NCBI GenBank assembly: GCA_035515475.1
Contig: DATJBF010000055.1
Span: forward strand, 1 to 22,430
From: DATJBF01 sp035515475
GTDB taxonomy: Bacteria; Verrucomicrobiota; Verrucomicrobiia; Palsa-1439
DNA length: 22,430 nt
Direction of reading: 5' to 3'
The stretch's first letter is position 1. The number at the start of each line of letters is the position of its first letter. Both the position numbers and the translations under genes were made by a program. Under the pieces are notes generated by a model, which had not been told where the DNA came from, did not search any database, and saw only the letters and a program-made list of their open reading frames with translations. This document shows positions 21,711 to 22,430 of this stretch, piece after piece.

Positions 21711-22430
21711 ATGACAGCCGGTGGATCCGAGGAGAATGCCCGGTGGCCGACCCGGTTGGTTGTCCTGCTCCTGCTACTTTGCGGGCTGTACGCAAGCTAT
21801 CGTGCGGTGCATCTGGCGCTCGTCAACGACGAGGTGGGCCTGCTGGATGAGGCTCGGCAGAATAGTTACGCGAAGCTCCTCTTGGGGAGCGACAAGGACT
21901 CCAGTGTCCACTTCCTGGCGACCTTTCTGGCCAAACCGTGCGTTGAACTTCTGCCGGTAAACGAAATCACCGCGGCCCGGGTTCCCAGTCTGCTGGGCTT
22001 GGTCCTGTTTCTTTGGGGTGTCTGGAGAATCGGGTTGGAGTTTCCCACGGGGGCGATGCGCATCCTGATTACGGTGGCGCTTCTGTCCAATGCTTTCCTC
22101 CTTGATTTCTTCAGTCTGGCACGAGGGTACGCGTTGGCGACGGGCACCGCGGTGCTCGCATTGTCCTGCCTGCTCCGAGGGGGTGACGACCAACTCGTGT
22201 ACGCCTTATGGGCGGCGGCCGTGGCGGTGCTGGCCCACGCCGGGTTCGTCTACTTCTATGCGGCAACGTTGGTGGTTGCGATTTGGCTTGGTTGGCGAAA
22301 ACGGATTTGGGTGCACGGCCTGGCCAGCGCGGCATTGTTGGGATTGTTCTTCGGTAGCCGGCTTCTCCAGGTCGGCGCGCGGGCGATATTCTCGATCGAA
22401 ATGTACCAGGACTATAACCGATTGGGTCGG
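21711..22430 (+). CDS. Polytopic membrane protein, possible GT-C glycosyltransferase (partial)
   Basis: The frame opens at an ATG at 21711 (MTAGGSEENARWPTRL) and is open to the window end, 240 codons, so the 3' end is missing. TM1 is about residues 15-33 (LVVLLLLLCGLYASYR). A loop with the acidic pair in LALVNDEVGLLDEAR follows. Several more hydrophobic helices come after it, with FFSLARGYALATGTAV about residues 133-148. A first loop containing an Asp-Glu pair after TM1, then many helices, is the layout of GT-C enzymes that use lipid-linked sugars (ArnT/PMT-like). The acceptor is unknown. Its position after waaA would fit cell-envelope glycan work. No strong Shine-Dalgarno is seen. The gene is certain as an ORF; the family is a suggestion. 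Confidence 0.7.
   Translation, partial: MTAGGSEENARWPTRLVVLLLLLCGLYASYRAVHLALVNDEVGLLDEARQNSYAKLLLGSDKDSSVHFLATFLAKPCVELLPVNEITAARVPSLLGLVLFLWGVWRIGLEFPTGAMRILITVALLSNAFLLDFFSLARGYALATGTAVLALSCLLRGGDDQLVYALWAAAVAVLAHAGFVYFYAATLVVAIWLGWRKRIWVHGLASAALLGLFFGSRLLQVGARAIFSIEMYQDYNRLGR

Overview
The window looks like chromosomal DNA from a GC-rich, Gram-negative bacterium. A Kdo transferase (waaA/kdtA) implies lipopolysaccharide, and several proteins carry signal peptides or lipoprotein signals. DUF4912 next to a GH57 branching enzyme, the ATP-cone/uridine-kinase-like fusion, the glycine-zipper lipoprotein and very large PAS-rich hybrid kinases suggest the PVC group, perhaps Verrucomicrobiota. That assignment is an inference from gene content; no marker gene here proves it. 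I see no rRNA, tRNA, CRISPR array, transposase or phage gene.

Layout. (1) 1-4444 is a peroxide and redox-stress locus: katG (-), a remnant of a monofunctional catalase (-) just upstream of it, divergent oxyR (+) with tandem OxyR-type operator elements, a truncated aquaporin gene (-) running into the end of oxyR, and a cytosolic thioredoxin-like protein (+). The catalase remnant lies between the OxyR-type promoter and katG, and its stop codon overlaps the katG ribosome binding site, as if katG inherited the catalase promoter after a deletion. (2) 4463-6172 is a two-gene NAD salvage unit (-): nicotinamidase, then nicotinate phosphoribosyltransferase. (3) 6286-7692 holds an exported thioredoxin (-) divergent from a small STAS-like protein (+). 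(4) 7788-10370 holds an ATP-cone/P-loop kinase, an exported PrxQ/Bcp-type peroxiredoxin that overlaps it by 4 nt, and a glycine-zipper lipoprotein.

(5) 10568-13649 is a glycogen-type module: a DUF4912 protein and a GH57 1,4-alpha-glucan branching enzyme. It has a two-hairpin leader, and a 70-bp imperfect inverted repeat sits between the genes. (6) 13709-20187 (-) encodes two hybrid histidine kinases overlapping by 4 nt. The first is a soluble GAF/multi-PAS kinase. The second is a membrane CHASE4 kinase whose second PAS is a canonical LOV (blue-light) domain with the photoactive cysteine. Each ends in a receiver domain; neither has a DNA-binding output, and no partner regulator is present. A strong match to the sigma-54 -24/-12 consensus lies just upstream of the first kinase. 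(7) 20292-22430 (+) holds waaA and the first 240 codons of a polytopic membrane protein, possibly a GT-C glycosyltransferase, cut by the window edge.

The most interesting points are the LOV/CHASE4 kinase pair with its sigma-54-like site, the OxyR operator with the catalase remnant feeding katG, and the structured elements in the DUF4912-GH57 unit. Functions come from motif recognition in the translated sequence; no database search was run.
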